The translations under genes were made by a program, and so were the position numbers. A stretch of 64,000 nt of DNA from Leptidea sinapis (lineage: Eukaryota > Arthropoda > Insecta > Lepidoptera > Pieridae). The stretch lies in assembly GCF_905404315.1 (NCBI RefSeq), contig NC_066312.1, positions 607,001 to 671,000 on the forward strand. The letters run 5' to 3'. Below, one piece after another: positions 11,304 to 20,979 of this stretch (position 1 is its first letter; every line of letters begins with the position of its first letter). A model generated the notes under the pieces. It saw only the letters and a program-made list of their open reading frames with translations. It was not told where the DNA came from and ran no database searches.

Positions 11304-12589
11304 TATATCGCGGAGCAGAACATGATACCCGACCATCAGTTTGGTTTCAGGACTGCTCACTCGTGTCCCCAACAAGCCCACCGACTCACTGAGTATATTC
11401 TCAAACGAATCCAATACCGTACAGTTACAGCGGCCGTATTTCTCGATGTCGCGAAAGCTTTCGACAAGGTATGGCATAACGGCTTAATCTTTAAGCTGTA
11501 TGAACTTCGTATGCCAGACAGGCTCGTGCGCATCATACGAGCCTACTTTACTGATCGAAGCTTCCGCTATCGAGTAGAAGGCACGTTATCCACGCCCCGA
11601 CCCATCAGGTCGGGAGTGCCTCAGGGCTCAGTTCTGTCCCCGACCCTTTTCTCACTTTTCACGAGTGACCTCCCGAAGCTTCAGAAAGTACAAATTGCAC
11701 AATACGTAGACGACACGGCTTTTATTATGGCGCCACTCGGGGGTTCCTCGCGACTCATATAAGAGTGCTTCAGGCCGCCGTTAATGAACTAGGAGACTAG
11801 TTCAGAAAATGGCGGATTGAAGTCAATCCCTCAAAGAGTGCAGCGGTACTCTTTGGTTATACTAATAAAATAAAATCTTTGGCCCCTATACCTATTGTTA
11901 AATTATATGGGACCCTTATTCCGTGGGCCCAACATTATAAATATTTAGGTGTTACGTTTAACAGTAACATGAACTTCGCAAAACATATCAGCACGGTTTG
12001 CAATAGAGCCCGGTTTGTCCTTAGCCTGTATCCACTTGTGTGCAAGCGAAGCAAACTACCGCTTAGACACAAGGTGACATTGTACAAGACCATCGTACGT
12101 GCCATTATGTCGTACGCAAGCATCGTGTTTGCCCACGCGCCGCCGAGCCACTTGAGGCGTTTGCAAGTGGTTCAGAATATATTCACGCGCACGGCCACCG
12201 GAGCGCCGTGGTTCGTTCGTAACGTAGATATCCATTGCGATCTTGAGCTGCCGACCATCGCTCAACATTTCAAGGAGATATCGCGACGCTACTGTGATAA
12301 GGTGGCCGAGCACCCTAATAACCAAGAAAGAAACCAAAACCAACACCAAGAGGTGAGGGAGGCATGTGCTTACACTCCTCTAGACCACAGTCTGAACAAA
12401 CAGAGGCGACCTCGACACGTACTAGTCGACCCGGACGACTATATTACGATTGGGAACGCGACACCAACACCATCACCAACACCGACACCAAACCAACCAC
12501 ACCGCCCTCGAAGACGTAGGCGCGGCCGTGTACATCAAACCGCTGCCACTCGTCACTTGACGATTTCCAGCGGCCACAACCTAATATAA
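11304..12589 (+). pseudogene. Jockey A ORF2 fragment (RT and C-terminal domain)
   Basis: The piece 11304-11762 holds IPDHQFGFRTAHSCPQQAHR, AVFLDVAKAFDKVWHNGLIF (motif A Asp), SGVPQGSVLSPTLFSLFTSD and QYVDDTAFIM (motif C at 11703-11714, both Asp kept). Compared with copy B one base is missing in the T-run after YVDD, which shifts the frame. The next frame carries an in-frame TAG near 11798 and then continues (11879-12589) through KYLGVTFNSNMNFAKHI and SYASIVFAHAPPSHLRR to a Pro/Thr-rich and Arg-rich tail (PTPSPTPTPNQPHRPRRRRR). An insertion of about 26 bases near 12320 relative to copy B adds Asn/Gln residues. The last residues are shifted by one missing base. Confidence 0.85.
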
Positions 12590-12828
12590 TACGATTGACA
12601 CACATTGATAGAAGCCCGACGAGATAGTCCTCGTCCTGTAATCATTTAACACTACTCACACTCACATCACAAATCACACACCTACAATAACACTACAAAT
12701 AGTCACACACTTACATACACTCACACATACTTACATACATATATCACCGCATTCGCCGGCGAGTGCGAAGTCTCTTCAAACCTAGAGTCCACTGGACTAA
12801 CAGATATATTAGATCGTTAGTGATCTTC

Positions 12829-12882
12829 TCTCCATCCATCCTAGTGAGCAGGCGGTCCGAGGTTCGAGTCTCCTTCCGAGAC
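12829..12882 (+). other. tRNA-like box B motif in the Jockey 3' UTR
   Basis: CGGTCCGAGGTTCGAGTCTC contains a good match to the polymerase III box B consensus (GGTTCGAGTCT). The same block occurs in copy B near 47529-47550, so it belongs to the family. No convincing box A lies at the right distance upstream. It may be a tRNA-derived tail or chance. Confidence 0.4.
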
Positions 12883-13071
12883 GCCCCGCGCTTGTGTGCT
12901 ACATTTTCGGCCTCCAAGGCCCCCGCCCGGCTTCGCTGTAAAAGCCTTCAGGGCTATCAGCACAGTGGAGGTTTTTAGTCGGTAGGGGGTGTTTACACCC
13001 GAGCCCGACATATGGGCCCCGTTTCGGGGTCTTCAATACGTAAATGTATTTTACTCATCTCGAAAAAAAAA

Positions 13072-13084
13072 AGTTCGTAATACC
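13072..13084. repeat. Target-site duplication, right copy (Jockey A)
   Basis: Exact repeat of 11291-11303, directly after the poly-A run. Removing the insert and one of these copies puts LINE-2 ORF2 back in one open frame across the join. Confidence 0.95.
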
Positions 13085-13929
13085 AGTCCGTGTTCTCTAA
13101 TTCGCAGATTATTGAGGTATAGCCCCTTCATTGAAAAACGTCTTAGTAAATGGATTAGTAAGCAGAGGTTTGTATACTAAAAAAATAATTTTTATTTCCT
13201 AATATTCCTAGCACCATGATGGTTGTCTATGGGCACAAGAGGATCATGACTAAAATCAGCCACCTGTACTGAGACGTTTGACAAAACTAAGTCGAGGGTA
13301 AGGCCGAAGTTACGCACACCATTGAATTGATAAAGCCCTAGAGAGGTCATCTCGTCAGTCAATAAGTACTCGTCATCAGATGATACGTTGGTAGGCACAA
13401 ATGAACCATCGGGACCCGGTAGCTAGATAATATTGCTAAGGTTGAAATCACCTACTAATAAATATTTATCGTCCGGATGGGCAGCAATAATATTGTAAAG
13501 ATTGTTTAAATAATTTGACAATTGCAGAGAGAATGAGTTTCCCAGGTTTTGAGTGCAAATATAGACCACTTAAACATGTAGATTAACATATTGTAATGTA
13601 ATCCATAGGTCTTCTGCCGAAGAGCAGAATGCGGGCTATGGCCGGGCTTGTAAATCTTTCCGCGTTGCTATTAGGACGCCGCCACCAAGGGTCTGACCCC
13701 TACTCGAATAGTCACGGTCACGGCGCCATACTGAATACCTGGTATCGAATAATTCACCGTCACATATACTATCCAGAAGCCAAGACTCAGTTATGATAAC
13801 AATATCAAATTCCTGTGTACATACGTTTCTATAAAACATATTAGTCTTATTCCGTAAACCCCTTGCGTTTTGATAATAGATAGACATATCGTTCAACACG
13901 TCTTTAGCTATTACTTTAGTATTCACCAT
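13085..13929 (-). pseudogene. LINE-2 ORF2 AP-like endonuclease part
   Basis: The ATG at 13929 is the likely ORF2 start. The frame gives SIYYQNARGLRNKT (Asn motif), IVIITESWLLDS (metal-binding Glu), SRGQTLGGGVLIA and, after a frame change near 13630, a GDFNLSNI motif on the far side. It resumes at 13398-13192 with LTDEMTSLGLYQFNGVRNFG, LTLDLVLSNVS and VPIDNHHG. These are the successive blocks of the exonuclease-endonuclease-phosphatase fold that nicks the target. The final SDH-type motif is degraded. The frame changes make it inactive. Confidence 0.8.
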
Positions 13930-14317
13930 TTATAAAAAATGAAGCAAAAACAATCAAAATACAAGTTATATAAACAAAACGATAATAAACTTCCCACATA
14001 TCGTTATAAACAATGCAAGTGAATAAATAAAGTGATTAAGCTATAACGTTGAACAGGGTAATTAGCGAGCCGTAGGTATAATAAAATACTTAATACGCAC
14101 AAGCAAAGCAGTAATATCACAAATGAAATACTAATACGAAGCGCGGTCACGCGGTATAAAAACTGGTTTTGATTGCGAAGACGCAAGACGTGCCAGCCAG
14201 GGATGACAAATATTTCAAAGCAGCTAACATTTTTTAATAACAAGAATTGATTAAACTGAAAAATAGAAGTAATGAGTGCGTTCACATAAACCGAAAGCAA
14301 TACAGATTTAAAATAAG
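13930..14317 (-). other. LINE-2 spacer between ORF1 and ORF2
   Basis: The spacer has no recognised domain. On the coding strand it contains an open frame (14300-14004, 98 codons) that is strikingly hydrophobic, including ISFVILLLCLCVLSILLYL. The matching spacer of LINE-8 also has a long hydrophobic frame. Whether it is translated is unknown; AT-rich sequence readily yields such frames by chance. Confidence 0.4.
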
Positions 14318-15139
14318 CTATGAATATTTGTTTAAATCAGTCTCATTGGTTATAACTTTAACAGGTAACTCGTCGTTTTTGCGTATATGGATCTTGCAGA
14401 ACTTCACCCACACATATTGATATCCTTTCTCTTTGGCAAATTGTTTAACTTTATTAAGCAGTGTTATGCTATCAGCTGTTAAGTGATCGTTCATAAATAT
14501 TCGCTTCTGGATTCTCACCGCGATAGCTTAGATCACCTGTAACTATAATTTGTTTCAATCTTGCCGCAGCTTAAAATCTTCCTTTACATATCGGTTTAAG
14601 AAGTTAATCACAATATTTTTTTCTGAAGAATTAGGTGTTGGAACCCTAGACATGTAGTTAATCTGTGTTTTCGGAACACTGTAATTTACAGTACTACACA
14701 GGCTCTCAACAATAGTGTAAAGGTTCTCAGTTTTGTTTACTGGCACGCCCTTTGCCTCAAAATTATTGAGTCGTGCCCACTGATCTCTATTAGCAAGCTC
14801 TTGCTTTGCTTTGCCGATTTCCAGTAGTGTAGCATTTAGGGTATCCTGTAGAATTTGAACCTGTTTTGAAGTTTTTTCGGACTCTTGTAGTCTGCTTTCA
14901 AAATCCTCCAATTTAGCATTGATGAATTCACAAGATTTTTTCAATTCCGCAAAGTCGGATTTAATAGATTTAATTTCCTCGACTAGTTTTGGTAGAACAG
15001 TGAGTTTTTGTTTTACTTTGCTTAACTCGTTCAAAATAGCGTCTAACTTCTCGTCTCTACCTGGCGACGATGAATCTTCTGATTTACATTGACATCGAAC
15101 ACCTTCACCGACACTAGCCTTACATTTTTTGTACTTCAT
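14318..15139 (-). pseudogene. LINE-2 ORF1 (coiled-coil, L1-like nucleic-acid-binding protein)
   Basis: The ATG at 15137-15139 opens 194 codons with a Cys-bearing start (KYKKCKASVGEGVRCQCKSE), a long heptad-rich coiled coil at about residues 30-115 (LDAILNELSKVKQKLTVLPK and following) and an RRM-like part (RDQWARLNNFEAKGVPVNKT). A stop or frame change near 14555 separates the C-terminal domain (14518-14318), which reads DHLTADSITLLNKVKQFAKE and GYQYVWVKFCKIHIRKNDE. This is the layout of L1/Jockey-group ORF1 proteins that trimerise and coat the RNA. The C-terminal part matches a remnant in LINE-8 near 56340-56240. Confidence 0.75.
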
Positions 15140-15243
15140 TTCAAAAGAAAATGTTTGGCACCTCTGAAAACTTTACGATCGGTAATTTCGTTTAGCGACG
15201 ACGTACAAACGTTTGCTCTGTGTGACTTTTGTCAGCTGACTAG

Positions 15244-16814
15244 TTGGGAGAAACCTGCCTTGTCTACTTGGATGACACAATCATTATGGGACGAAGTTTT
15301 GAAGATCATCTTAAGAAGCTCGAAAAAGTCTTCGCAAAACTGCAGGGTGCCAACTTGAAGTTGAGTCCAAAGAAATGTTCCTTCTTTCAACGTCAGGTGC
15401 ATTACTTGGGGCACGTTATCTCGGAGCAAGGCGTTGCGACGGATTCTGTCAAGAGAAGTGCTGTCGAGGACTGGCCGACGTCGACAGAAAAGATACATGT
15501 GCGAGCATTTCTAGGACTATGCTCTTATTATCGACGCTTTATGAAAGGGTTTTCCGATGTTGCTAAGCCCTTACATCAAATGACGGAGGAGAAAAGAGCC
15601 TTTTTCTGGGATAAAGAATGCGAACAAGCTTTCTTAGAGTTGAAGAAAAGACTATGTGAATCACCTATCCTCGGATATCCTGACACAGAGGGAAGATTCA
15701 TAGTGGATACTAATGCTAGCAACACCGGAATCGATGGAGTACTATCTCAGAAGAGAGGAGATCAAGAAGTTGTAATTGTATACTTTAGCAAATCTTTATC
15801 GAAGCCGGAGAGAAACTACTGTGTAACTCGTAGGGAGTTACTGGCTGTAGTAACGACATTACAACATTTAAAAAAGTACTTGTTGGGTCGCAAATTCCTC
15901 GTAAGGACTGATCATGCCGCCTTGAAGTGGTTACTAGAAATCAAGAATCCGGAAGGACAAGTGGCCAGATGGATTGAGCAACTTCAATAGTATGACTTTG
16001 AAATGGAGCATCGAGGAGGAAAAAGTCATGGAAATGCAGATGCTTTATCTAGAAGACCTTGTCCGATGGAATGCAAACATTGCATTCGTCAGGAGGAGAA
16101 AAAGAATTTTATGATCCGGTTGATTAGAACAGATTCGATCGACGAGTACTGGAGCAACGATGCAGTGAGGAGAGCTCAGGAAAATGATAAGGATCTTCAA
16201 CCACTTTTACATTGGCTAGCAAGAGGATCTTTTAAACCAAAATGGTCTGAAGTGGCTAGACACAGTAAGGCTACCAAGAGTCTCTGGGCACAATGGAACA
16301 GTTTGGTGATGCATGACGAGTTGCTCTGCCGTAAATGGGAATCCCCGCAAGGAAAGGATTGCTATCTGCAACTGGTCGTTCTCAGGGAGAAGGTGAACGA
16401 GATCCTGAGAGCTTATCACGATTGTTCTTCAGGTGGACATTTGGGAATAAGAAGAACTCTCACAAAAATTAAAGAACGATTTTACTGCTTGCATTGCCGT
16501 GATGATGTGGAAGACTGGTGCCGAAAATGCAAGAGTTGTGCTGCTGTCAAAGGACCTCAGACCCGGAGCAGAGGAGCTATGAAGATGTACAATTTTGGGG
16601 CTCCATGGGAAAGAGTAGTTCTGGATATGGCCGGACCGTTCCCAGTCACCAAATCTGGAAACCGTTACATAATGGTGGTGATGGATTATTTCACGAAGTG
16701 GCCGGAAGCATTTGCTCTACCGAATCAAGAAGCAGTCACCGTTGCGACGAAGCTGGTGAATGAAGTTTTCTGCAGATTCGGTGTGCCTTTGGAGATGCAC
16801 AGTGGTCAAGGGCG
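15244..16814 (+). pseudogene. Gypsy pol fragment: RT end, RNase H, integrase start
   Basis: The frame opens with CLVYLDDTIIMGRSFEDHLK; YLDD (15265-15276) is the RT catalytic box. The connection follows (HYLGHVISEQGVA, AFLGLCSYYRRFMKGFSDVA), and then RNase H with VDTNASNTGIDGVLSQ, where family members usually have TDAS, so a catalytic Asp is changed to Asn, and RTDHAALKWLLE. A TAG at 15988-15990 interrupts the frame. Beyond it lie HGNADALSRRPC, the H2C2 zinc-binding region (YHDCSSGGHLGIRRT and WCRKCKSCAAVKG) and the integrase core start VVLDMAGPFPV with the first catalytic Asp. The second site reads HSGQGR instead of the usual HSDQGR. The frame is lost at the deletion near 16814. Confidence 0.85.
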
Positions 16815-17168
16815 GACGAGCACATTCCACTGTTTCTCATGTCGTATAGAGCCGCAATACACGAGACGACTACGGTAACTCCTGCGTACGCCAATTTTGG
16901 AAGGGAATTGAGATTGCCAGCTGATTTACTCTCAGGTTGTCCACCGGATACTACGAAAAATATAATAGAATATGTGGATGAGTTACGGAATAAGATGATT
17001 GACATCTACGAGGAAATTAGAAGAACTGGGCTTAAGGCAAGTGAACGGATGAAGACGCGCTACGATCGAAGAGCTAATGTTCCTAGTTTTGAAGAAGGAA
17101 CCCTGATTTGGTTACATAAGGCGAAAGGGGAAGTCTCCGAAGCTTGGAAGAAGGACTATACAAAGTAA
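16815..17168 (+). pseudogene. Gypsy integrase C-terminal fragment
   Basis: Beyond a deletion at about 16814 the frame resumes with DEHIPLFLMSYRAAIHETT, GRELRLPADLL and KASERMKTRYDRRANV, then EEGTLIWLHKAK. This is the end of the integrase core and the C-terminal domain of gypsy-type integrases. From family lengths about 100 residues are missing between HSGQGR and DEHIPL, including the third catalytic residue (Glu). The frame ends at TAA 17166-17168, about 150 bases before the LTR. Confidence 0.8.
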
Positions 17169-17303
17169 TCACAAGGATAAATGATGTGACTCTCAGAATC
17201 CAGCGTAGGGGTACGCTGGATTCTGCAGTCCCCCGAAAATCGTACATGTCGATCGGGTGGCTAAGTACTACGGAAGCAACGATGATCGGGACGATCATGT
17301 CTT

Positions 17304-17312
17304 GGGAGGGGG
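17304..17312 (+). promoter_or_regulatory. Polypurine tract of the gypsy element
   Basis: GGGAGGGGG lies three bases before the start of the LTR. In LTR retrotransposons such a tract primes plus-strand DNA synthesis, so its place confirms the LTR start at 17316. Confidence 0.7.
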
Positions 17313-17686
17313 CAGTGTTGCGTAGCAACGCTTCGACGTTTATGACGAGAGTTGTCAAACATCATCGTGCAGCAACGTACATGACAAGAGTTGTCAAACT
17401 TCAAGACATTGATAATTTCAACAGCTCCGTCAGCAATACTCGTAGCTTTAGCGTAAAAGTGTTTACTTTAGACGCTGTAGACCCGGGTACACCTACCAGT
17501 GTATGGAATTTTTTGGGTTTTGTAAAGTTAATGGAAATTTCTAGTTAGTTCAGGATCAAATCGAACAGAAAAGAAGGGATGGAAAATGTGTAAGCAGGAT
17601 AAAAATAGTTAAAAGAATTTTCTAGTACAATTTAAATTTAAAGATGGAATGGGAGAATCATTTTGAAAATAGAACAGATCCGGGGG

Positions 17687-17694
17687 TATATAAG
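17687..17694 (+). promoter_or_regulatory. TATA box of the gypsy LTR
   Basis: GGGGGTATATAAGCCG is a consensus TATA box in G-rich context. Transcription would start about 25-30 bases downstream, near 17720, marking the start of R. Confidence 0.7.
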
Positions 17695-17914
17695 CCGTAC
17701 TAAGCGTGGCCTACGGCAGTTCTAGTTCTCACTCGAAAGTGTAAAGAAGAAGAAGAAGAAGAAAAGAAGATGTAGTGAAAAGTGGAAGTGTTCCCAGAAG
17801 AAGAAGATTGAAGAGACTTAGTGTTCGGTACGGTGTGACGCGATGAAGGTACCGCCGCCCACAAGAGGAACAGCGGCAGACCGGCAAAGTGCAAGTTCAG
17901 AAAAAGTGAACGCA

Positions 17915-17920
17915 AATAAA
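17915..17920 (+). terminator. Poly-A signal of the gypsy LTR
   Basis: AATAAA lies about 230 bases after the TATA box inside the LTR, so R would span about 17720-17940. Confidence 0.6.
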
Positions 17921-17984
17921 GACTCGTTCCTATAAGCGGAGTATTATTTCCAATCCCTGACCCACTCTCGTGTCAATAGATCAA

Positions 17985-18960
17985 TCGATAGCTAAAGAAA
18001 AAAAGAGTGTGCGTGTATTATTTACGCGCGATTGAAGTAAAACTTGATAATAATTAACTATAGGAATAATTAACAGATATTTGAATATATAACATTAAAT
18101 AAAGCTTTGTTACCAATTAAGCACTCACTTATTACTGAGGAGCTTTTTTAGATTTTTTGCTATATTTTTTCTCGGAAACGCTAACGATATAACTTCATCT
18201 TTTGTGCAATGTGTGTGTCGGTGGCATTTTATTTTCTCTACCTAAAATAAAAAAACGCCTTTATAATAAATAATACTATTAAATCAAGTGAGATTTTATA
18301 TATTTTACAAAGAATGATATAATGTTATATTTTGATATTATTATTCATCAGAATATAAACACTTAAACTTTTTAAAGGTGAGTTCATTATCAGGTTCTTG
18401 ATTTTTTCTTTTATGCTTATTTATTGATGAAAGAGTAAAATGTTCCTGGGATTCCGACATTTTATTTGACTGGTTATTATTTTCATTTTATATTCTATTT
18501 ATAATTCATTAATACTATTCGCACATTTAAAAATATTCACTCATTAAATAAAATAAATGATAATAAGAAATTGAAGGTTACACATTAATATGTGTAATGA
18601 CGTTGACGACGACCTAAAATGACGTTGATATTGAATATTAACGAATATCTCGAACCCTTTGCCTATTCTAATAATGGAAGAAGAAACCAAAAACAAATTA
18701 ACGAATGTCGCAAATGTCAGAAAAATTCTGATAACTGGTACATTATTTATTACAAAAGTAGTAATAAATAAGCATATAATAGACTTGGAGATTTTCAAAA
18801 AATATTACTGAGCATAATATTGAAATGTTTTTTTTAAACCATAACATTATAACGGCTTAAAAAATTGTTTGAATTGACTTTTTTAATTGGCGTTACTTCC
18901 GTCAGAAAAATATCTAAATTACCCCCAAGTCGCGCCGAAAGAAGTTTTATTTCAAAAAAA
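17985..18960 (+). repeat. AT-rich dispersed repeat A, copy 1
   Basis: Large parts match the reverse of 44377-45394, and shorter parts match 51830-52080 (+) and 42836-42895 (-). Landmarks are TTACGCGCGATTGAAGTAAA (about 18020), AACGATATAACTTCATCTTT (about 18185), GGAGATTTTCAAAAAATATT (about 18790), ACTTCCGTCAGAAAAATAT and a closing GAAAGAAGTTTTATTTC. GAAGTAAAACTT near the start and AAGTTTTATTTC at the end are roughly reverse complements, which would suit the ends of a non-autonomous DNA transposon. No coding frame. Confidence 0.6.
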
Positions 18961-19229
18961 CCTATTTTGTTAATTTAATAATTAATTACGAAACTGAATT
19001 CTGTAATAATACTTGAATTCTTGTCAGGTTACTGTTAACTAAGTTATTTACGAAGTTCTTAAAAGCACATTGAGGCACTCAGCGCGTCCCTACGTTAGTT
19101 GTGTTTAGACCAAACCATTCTATAGTAACGTAGAACATTATTTTTTTCACTGAAACTAACACCATCTGTATGCCGATATAGAAATGAGTTTGAAACTTTG
19201 ACAGTTCTTATAACTTTTAAACGATATTT

Positions 19230-19515
19230 TTAACCGACTTTAAAAAGGAGGTTCTCAATTCGATCGGTATTTTTTTTTATGTATGTTCACAGATTGCTCT
19301 AAGATTTATGAACCTATTTTCGATGATTCTTGTTTAGTTTGAAGCGAAATGTTTGCCATAAAAATTTTACATAGGTTGGCCTAGTAGTTTTCATTTTATA
19401 AAAATTTTTATGAAAATTTTTACTACGTGGATGATATAATTGTTTCTTGTGTATGGCTTTTTAGGAGTTTTCATTCAGGTTGATTATATATAATTATTAA
19501 CTGACAGTAAAAAGT
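19230..19515 (+). repeat. ACCGACTT..AAAAAGGAGG repeat, copy 1
   Basis: It matches 56910-57205 in the same orientation. Shared blocks are the AAAAAGGAGG start, TTTTTTTATGTATGTNCAC, ATTCTTNTTTAGTTTGA, TGTTTGCCAT and CGTGGATGAT. A short CCGACTTCAAAAA block recurs at 19535. The opening block also occurs inside the repeats at 27357 and (reversed) 43985. I know this opening as a common lepidopteran dispersed repeat; its class is not clear from sequence. Confidence 0.6.
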
Positions 19516-19906
19516 ATAAAAAAATACGTTAAAAAAACCGACTTCAAAAACTGAAAAGTATCAAATAACTAATATTTTTATTTAATACCTACACCTTTTG
19601 TGCAAACCTTTACCTTTAATATTAATAATATACTATTATTTATATGTCCTTGTGTTTTTCGCATTCTGTAATAAATAAACTCCTCGTTACGTCGATAACT
19701 CACAGAGTGCTTGTAGTTAAACTTAATTCAGTGTTATTTTTGTTGAAGTAAATTATACAATATTATTATATATATAGAAGAAACAATGCAATAAAGTACA
19801 CTCACATTCATGTATGTGTAGTACTATAAATCACACGGAATACGTTGCACTATCCGACGTACAGATGGCGGTAACGGCTAAGAACTTTGAAAATGCCGAG
19901 TTGCCT

Positions 19907-20062
19907 ATTTTTTTTATGGAATAGGAAGACAAACAAGCGAACGGGTCTCCTGGTGTTAAGTGATCTCCGCCACCCACAATCTCTTGCGGCACCAGAGGAA
20001 TCATAGGAGCGTTGCCGGCCTTTAAGGAAGGAGTACGTGCTTTTTTTGAAGGTACCCTATGC
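19907..20062 (-). repeat. LINE-5 3' tail, solo copy (-)
   Basis: The reverse complement matches the last 155 bases of LINE-5 (31055-31205), from GGTACCTTC through AAAGGCCGGCAACGCTC and GTGATCACTTAACACC to the poly-A, seen here as a T-run. It is a 5'-truncated insertion containing only the end of ORF2 and the 3' UTR. Confidence 0.85.
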
Positions 20063-20215
20063 CTATATCAGTTACTCTTATGTATATGGGCCAATCTGAA
20101 TACAAAAATAACACGTGTGCACACGTTGTAGAAATGAAATCTTCAAAAATGTTGGCTTAAGAGGATAATTGTAGGTTTTAATAATGAGCATAGTGATACA
20201 ATGTTTGATAATTAT

Positions 20216-20979
20216 CTAACATTTTATTAGTATATAGACAACATAATGAGATTTAGAGCTTTCGATAAATGAAACAGGAGGCTTATCGTGACTAAAGTAT
20301 GAAATAAAGGCATAAAAGGCATAAAAGGCATTTATTTTCTCAAAATTGATTCCTTTAGAATTCTTTTTGATGTCATTTCTTATACTACTAGATACTACTA
20401 CCGCTTCGGAAACAAATGGCGCTCTGAGAGAGAAGAAGCGGCGCAAGAAACTCTCCCAGCATTCTTTTTTCTGCGCTCTTTTCAATAAAAATATACAATA
20501 TTGTACAGTCGCTATAAAATAACCACAATCTAGTCCCAGGCTGTCCGATCATTTAGATATTCAGCAGTGGAGTAATAGGATTTACGACAGAGCCATTTTT
20601 TTATAAAACATTTAAATTTATTTATAGATATTGCCTGAACAGTGGCTGGGACTTTATTGTAGAAGTGTATACATTTACCCTTAAAGCTATTATGTATCTT
20701 ATGAAGTAAATACTAAATAAATACTTTGGTCTTAATATGCTCGATATATCCTTGAAATACTACGTCAATTACTGTTTTTGATCTTGTTGATACAGTGCGA
20801 CTGCTGTACATTTTCAAATTAAATTTGGTGTCCAAAAACTCAATCAACGGAATCGCTGTATCTGATGAAAAATTTAAATTAAACCTGTAAACTGCATATG
20901 AAGTCCTTGTTGAGGCACAGAAGCACATGTTGCTAGGATGACGCATGATTCCAACCGCTATGAAAGACATTACTATCAC
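20216..20979 (-). pseudogene. Fragment resembling an EEP-type endonuclease C-terminus, split by a LINE
   Basis: On the minus strand 20979-20713 encodes PLIEFLDTKFNLKMYSSRTV, then TRSKTVIDVVFQGYIEHIKT. After the LINE-1 insert the same frame wording resumes with ISYFSHDKPPVSFIESS (20310-20250). The series FLxxxFNL, ID.VF and a Ser-x-His-x-Pro block matches the last third of exonuclease-endonuclease-phosphatase domains as found in LINEs and in some Helitron-type elements. The start is unclear: the residues before PLIEF are partly hydrophobic and may not belong. I infer a transposon-derived nuclease relic; which element it came from cannot be told. Confidence 0.45.
20309..20706 (-). mobile_element. 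LINE-1 copy, 5'-truncated (-)
   Basis: It matches 7861-8274 at high identity: the 3' UTR, the final WD of ORF2 and about 40 codons before it. The 3' tail has about three units of ATGCCTTTT or close variants, one more than the copy at 7861. The insertion splits an unrelated endonuclease-like frame (20216-20979). AAATAAA flanks it at 20302-20308 and 20715-20721, a probable short target duplication with a few extra bases on the 5' side. Confidence 0.85.

Larger units (their letters stand above)
11304..13071 (+). mobile_element. Jockey copy A: 5'-truncated Jockey-type LINE
   Basis: The copy begins inside the RT domain, carries the rest of ORF2, a CA-rich stretch (12600-12760), a GC-rich 3' UTR with TTTCGGGGTCTTCAATACG, and ends in about nine A bases. 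Its 13-bp target duplication lies in ORF2 of LINE-2 on the opposite strand. Apart from small indels it is very similar to copy B (45407-47757), so both come from the same recent family. Truncation at the 5' end with poly-A and a target duplication is the classic outcome of target-primed reverse transcription. Confidence 0.9.
9940..15243 (-). mobile_element. LINE-2: non-LTR retrotransposon with ORF1 and ORF2, interrupted by a Jockey copy
   Basis: Reading down the minus strand: a short 5' leader (15243-15140), ORF1 (15139-14318), a spacer of about 390 bases, ORF2 endonuclease (13929-13085), a 1.77-kb Jockey insertion (11304-13071), and ORF2 linker and RT (11303 to about 9950). The RT C-terminal third and the 3' UTR are missing. 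The element shares its endonuclease opening (YQNARGL against YQNIRGL) and RT wording with LINE-8, so both belong to one family. A run of ten G at about 10116-10125 shifts the frame just before the FADD box. The true 3' end was lost at the junction with the LTR fragment. Confidence 0.8.
15244..17975 (+). mobile_element. Ty3/gypsy LTR retrotransposon, 5' part missing
   Basis: The element starts abruptly in the RT domain just before YLDD, next to the 5' leader of LINE-2. It then has RNase H, an integrase with an internal deletion, a purine-rich tract (17304-17312) and the 3' LTR (17316 to about 17975). Gag, protease, the first half of RT, the primer-binding site and the intact 5' LTR are absent. 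An LTR fragment in the same orientation lies at 9740-9939 on the other side of LINE-2. No env-like frame is seen. The element is dead because of an in-frame stop and deletions. Confidence 0.85.
17316..17975 (+). repeat. 3' LTR of the gypsy element
   Basis: The start TGTTGCGTAGCAACGC contains a small palindrome and follows the polypurine tract. The LTR holds a TATA box (17687), a GAA-rich tract (17744-17768) and a poly-A signal (17915), the U3-R-U5 order expected. The end is placed at TGTCA (about 17975) because LTRs usually close in CA; this end is uncertain by some tens of bases. About 200 bp of the 5' part is repeated at 9740-9939. Confidence 0.75.

Noticed and set aside
17744..17768. (GAA)n tract as an independent microsatellite locus
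   Set aside because: It lies inside the R region of the gypsy LTR and is better annotated as part of it.
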